From: Fragilaria radians
Taxonomy: Eukaryota > Bacillariophyta > Fragilariophyceae > Fragilariales > Fragilariaceae
Length of the DNA stretch: 59,240 nucleotides
Direction: 5' to 3'
Assembly: GCA_900642245.1 (NCBI GenBank)
Contig: CAAAJI010000015.1
Coordinates: 313,162-372,401, forward strand
The notes beneath the pieces are model-generated. The model worked only from the letters and a program-made list of their open reading frames with translations, did no database searches and had not been told where the DNA came from. This document shows positions 57,000 to 59,240 of this stretch, piece after piece. How positions within the stretch are numbered: position 1 is the stretch's first letter; the number at the start of each line of letters is the position of its first letter. Position numbers and translations under genes: made by a program.

Positions 57000-57962
57000 A
57001 TGGACAAAAATCATTCTCAAAGCCTCCAAAACACTCATGGAAAGAATCGCTTTGCTAGACGCGATTTCCTACCTCAAAAATATCTTGATAGGGAAGCTCA
57101 ATCAAATGTCTTAAACCAATCTACCCATCCTTACTCTATGATCGATTCACTAACTGATGGGTTAGAAAATATTCATCAGAGGAATCATCATCCATCCGAT
57201 TCAGCTGGGTCCGAAGCACGAAATGATTCCACAAGACCGATCACCATATCGCACCCTGAGAGGAAAGTAACCCCAAGAAGCAAATCTTGGTATCAAAGTA
57301 TGCTAAGAGACAAGAAGTTGATCAACGAAAGCGATAGAGTTGCAATCTCTCATGACGTAACAGAAAAAATACCTCTGGATACACACCATTTTGAGCTGTG
57401 TATTCCTGTTGCTCACCAGAAAAACACTCCTATGAGTGATATTTCGATTGAAGATCCGGATTGGTTGGATGATCTATACAGTGAGTCGATCACAACTCTT
57501 CCTGGGCAGAGTTTCAAGGATACAAAAGGTGATGTAATGAAAGATATGAATATTACATCTAACGAGAGTTCAAGACAGGGATCAAGGGTGTCTCAAGTTA
57601 AACGATCATCAAAGGTTGTTGACAGAACAAATGCACGACAATTATCATTGCCATGTAACCCTTCAGAAGATTCATATCTGAATAAAAGTGCATTTGATTA
57701 TCTTGCTTCTCCCGAATGGCAGAAACATGAAAAGATATTGCTTGATTGGAAATGCTTTGTGAAGAAGCAAAGGAGCCGTTCATCTGGGCTGACGCCTGGT
57801 TTTCCGAGTGTCCTTCCACAGGTCCCTCAGGAATCAACTTTCTCCAAAGTTGATCGAAATAGATTGAAGAAAAAAGTACAGAATATGGAAAGAAGTGATT
57901 CTAAGTTGTCACTAACCAAGAAACGAAACAACAAGAAATCAGAAAGTAGCATTCAAGGATAA
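57000..57962 (+). CDS. Paralogous family member 2 (DYLxSPEW family)
   Basis: A single exon of 320 residues from ATG 57000 (MDKNHSQ); further upstream the frame has only a TTG. It is basic, mostly disordered and lacks membrane or signal sequence. It shares with the gene at 33979-34815 an FELCIP-like segment followed by ISIEDPDWLDDLYSES (about residues 157-176), and YLASPEWQKHEKILLDW (about 237-256), in the same order and with similar spacing. It also ends in a Lys/Arg/Ser-rich tail (SLTKKRNNKKSES). It is on the opposite strand and 22 kb from the other copy, and overall similarity outside the blocks is low, so the duplication is not recent. Function unknown. Confidence 0.8.
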   Translation: MDKNHSQSLQNTHGKNRFARRDFLPQKYLDREAQSNVLNQSTHPYSMIDSLTDGLENIHQRNHHPSDSAGSEARNDSTRPITISHPERKVTPRSKSWYQSMLRDKKLINESDRVAISHDVTEKIPLDTHHFELCIPVAHQKNTPMSDISIEDPDWLDDLYSESITTLPGQSFKDTKGDVMKDMNITSNESSRQGSRVSQVKRSSKVVDRTNARQLSLPCNPSEDSYLNKSAFDYLASPEWQKHEKILLDWKCFVKKQRSRSSGLTPGFPSVLPQVPQESTFSKVDRNRLKKKVQNMERSDSKLSLTKKRNNKKSESSIQG

Positions 57963-59024
57963 CAATATTTTTCTCTATATGCATATTTCATTATCTAGTA
58001 ACATCGTACAAACGTCAATGCCTCGCAGTGTGTGAACGACCACGAGCTATAAATACAATTGTTTCTCTTTTATGGAGTCCTTTGAATTAGAAGAATAGGA
58101 TTGTTTGATATTATGTTTCTCGATTCACGAGATGATGCTGATTTACTTTCTAATGCAGTGTCTAGTTCAGATTTTTCTTTATTTCCACAATGGAAGGGAG
58201 CAAAATCTTATTTAAAGCCAAGCAGTGTCCAAACGTTTCTCTAAAATATTTGATGAAAGAAAGTAGAACATAGTTACAAGGATATCTCTGATTTACAAGA
58301 GATGTGTGGGAGAAAAAATCGTCTACCATTGCGGAATTCATGAATGATAAAAGATGTTTCGCATTCATAGCACAATACGTCTAGGGAAAGCCTCATGTGT
58401 TTATCCAAAAGCACAAGAATAAATTAAAGTCATTAGAGAATCCCTGGTATATTTCCAGCTTGATTCGTAGCCCTTGGATATGTCAAGTACCAGGAATAGT
58501 CTTGAATGACAGCTTTCTCCCAAAGTCAATAACGCATCATTTCCAATCCTATTCAATATGATAATGATTTGGAAAACTGAAGGCCAATATATCATCAAAA
58601 TAGAAAAGACTTTCCAGGATGGTGGCATGAAGGAATATATATCCTAATGGACATGATTCCTGGAATGGAAGCAAACAAGCACTGAATGTCTGCTTTGGAA
58701 GAAGATTATGGGTGAATTATTTCAAAGTGCGCGCCAATCGCTTTATGTGAAGCATGCTGAAGTACTCTCAAGTATTTTGGTTTTATATAGGAATACAGGT
58801 TACTCAATGCTTATGGTACAAGTATACATCCAGTGGGATTGTTTTCATGGCAGTTTATGTGTCGTTGGTTGTCTCACCCATTGGAATCGTCATATAGCTT
58901 TTATTTAATGAATTGGAAAATTTGCTGCACAGGATTAAAAAAGAGAAGTCATTGCTGTTGTAGCCTTTACAAACTCTACCAGCGAAGTAATTCAACATAA
59001 AATGTAAGTGAGGATTATATGGAT
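57963..59024. other. Intergenic before a transposon end
   Basis: Short frames only. One plus-strand frame at about 58708-58908 and a minus frame at 58628-58401 have no recognisable domain. Confidence 0.45.
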
Positions 59025-59240
59025 TAGAGGTGTTAACGGATGTCCTATGTCCGTTGTCAACGGACGGACAACGGACAACAGACAGTAAAAGACGGACACC
59101 ACCGATGTCCGAACAGGTAAAAGACTTTATCGGACATTTGGCGAAATGAGCACCGCAAATGTAAATAATGCGTGTAATGAAGTTAGTGAAGTATATTCTA
59201 CACCCCTAGAAAGTGATACACCCATTATTGATGTCGACAA
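59025..59240 (+). mobile_element. Probable left end of a hAT-like transposon, cut by window edge
   Basis: The sequence TAGAGGTGTTAACGG at 59025-59039 has the form of a hAT terminal repeat and resembles the ends of the element at 39989-41169. It is followed by a dense cluster of GTCCG and CGGAC motifs between 59040 and 59136, in both orientations, like the subterminal sites of hAT transposases. A frame opening at ATG 59146 (MSTANVNN) stays open for 31 codons to the window end. The element's other end and target duplication lie outside the window, so the class is inferred. Confidence 0.5.
59146..59240 (+). CDS. Partial frame, possible transposase start
   Basis: Open frame of 31 codons running off the right edge, starting MSTANVNNACNEVSEVYS. 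Its place just inside the subterminal motif cluster is where a hAT transposase would begin. No domain is reached within the window. Confidence 0.35.
   Translation, partial: MSTANVNNACNEVSEVYSTPLESDTPIIDVD

Noticed and set aside
1..59240. CRISPR array, bacterial operon or prophage
   Set aside because: No regularly spaced short repeats, and all recognised genes are eukaryotic with spliceosomal introns.

Overview
The window looks like nuclear DNA of a diatom or a close stramenopile relative. Its genes have few, short introns (about 70-125 bp) with GT...AG ends, and the sequence between them is AT-rich. The uroporphyrinogen decarboxylase starts with a signal peptide followed by an ASAF-like plastid cleavage motif (SISAFQ). 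A secreted Cys-rich protein ends in a lysine-patterned tail resembling silica-associated proteins, and the Ty1/copia relic resembles diatom copia elements. The species cannot be named from the sequence.

Layout. 1-6.0 kb: a MORN-repeat gene and a secreted three-domain Cys-rich gene. 6.0-12.0 kb: no intact gene, but a decayed Ty3/gypsy relic at 9.0-10.1 kb. 12.07-12.79 kb: a coiled-coil gene, followed by about 5.4 kb of gene-free sequence with a dispersed repeat. 18.2-22.2 kb: plastid-type UROD and a class 3 lipase. 23.9-26.8 kb: a 982-residue low-complexity protein. 28.9-32.1 kb: a fucosyltransferase-like type II membrane protein facing a gene with a predicted myristoylated N-terminus. 34.0-34.8 kb and 57.0-58.0 kb: two members of one unrecognised protein family. 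37.3-39.6 kb: a collapsed Ty1/copia element. 40.0-41.2 kb: a non-coding element with long inverted ends. 41.3-42.3 kb: a SEP-UBX cofactor of CDC48/p97. 43.6-44.5 kb: a tandem 434-bp duplication. 45.0-45.9 kb: soluble inorganic pyrophosphatase. 47.6-51.0 kb: a small NDUFA3-like protein converging on CPSF2 (CPSF100). 51.1-53.6 kb: a structurally complete but mutated piggyBac element. 53.9-55.4 kb: a polytopic membrane protein. 59.0 kb to the end: the probable left end of a hAT-like transposon running out of the window.

The host genes are mostly unrelated housekeeping functions (heme/chlorophyll precursor synthesis, pyrophosphate hydrolysis, mRNA 3' end processing, CDC48 adaptor, respiratory complex I) with no sign of operons. 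Accessory interest lies in at least four classes of mobile DNA, one of which inserted about 80 bp upstream of the CPSF2 start codon, and in lineage-restricted genes: the paralogue pair, the Cys-domain/Lys-tail secreted protein and the LMMVP-repeat protein. Splice joins were read by eye from GT/AG sites and reading-frame continuity; family assignments are by motif recognition, not database search.
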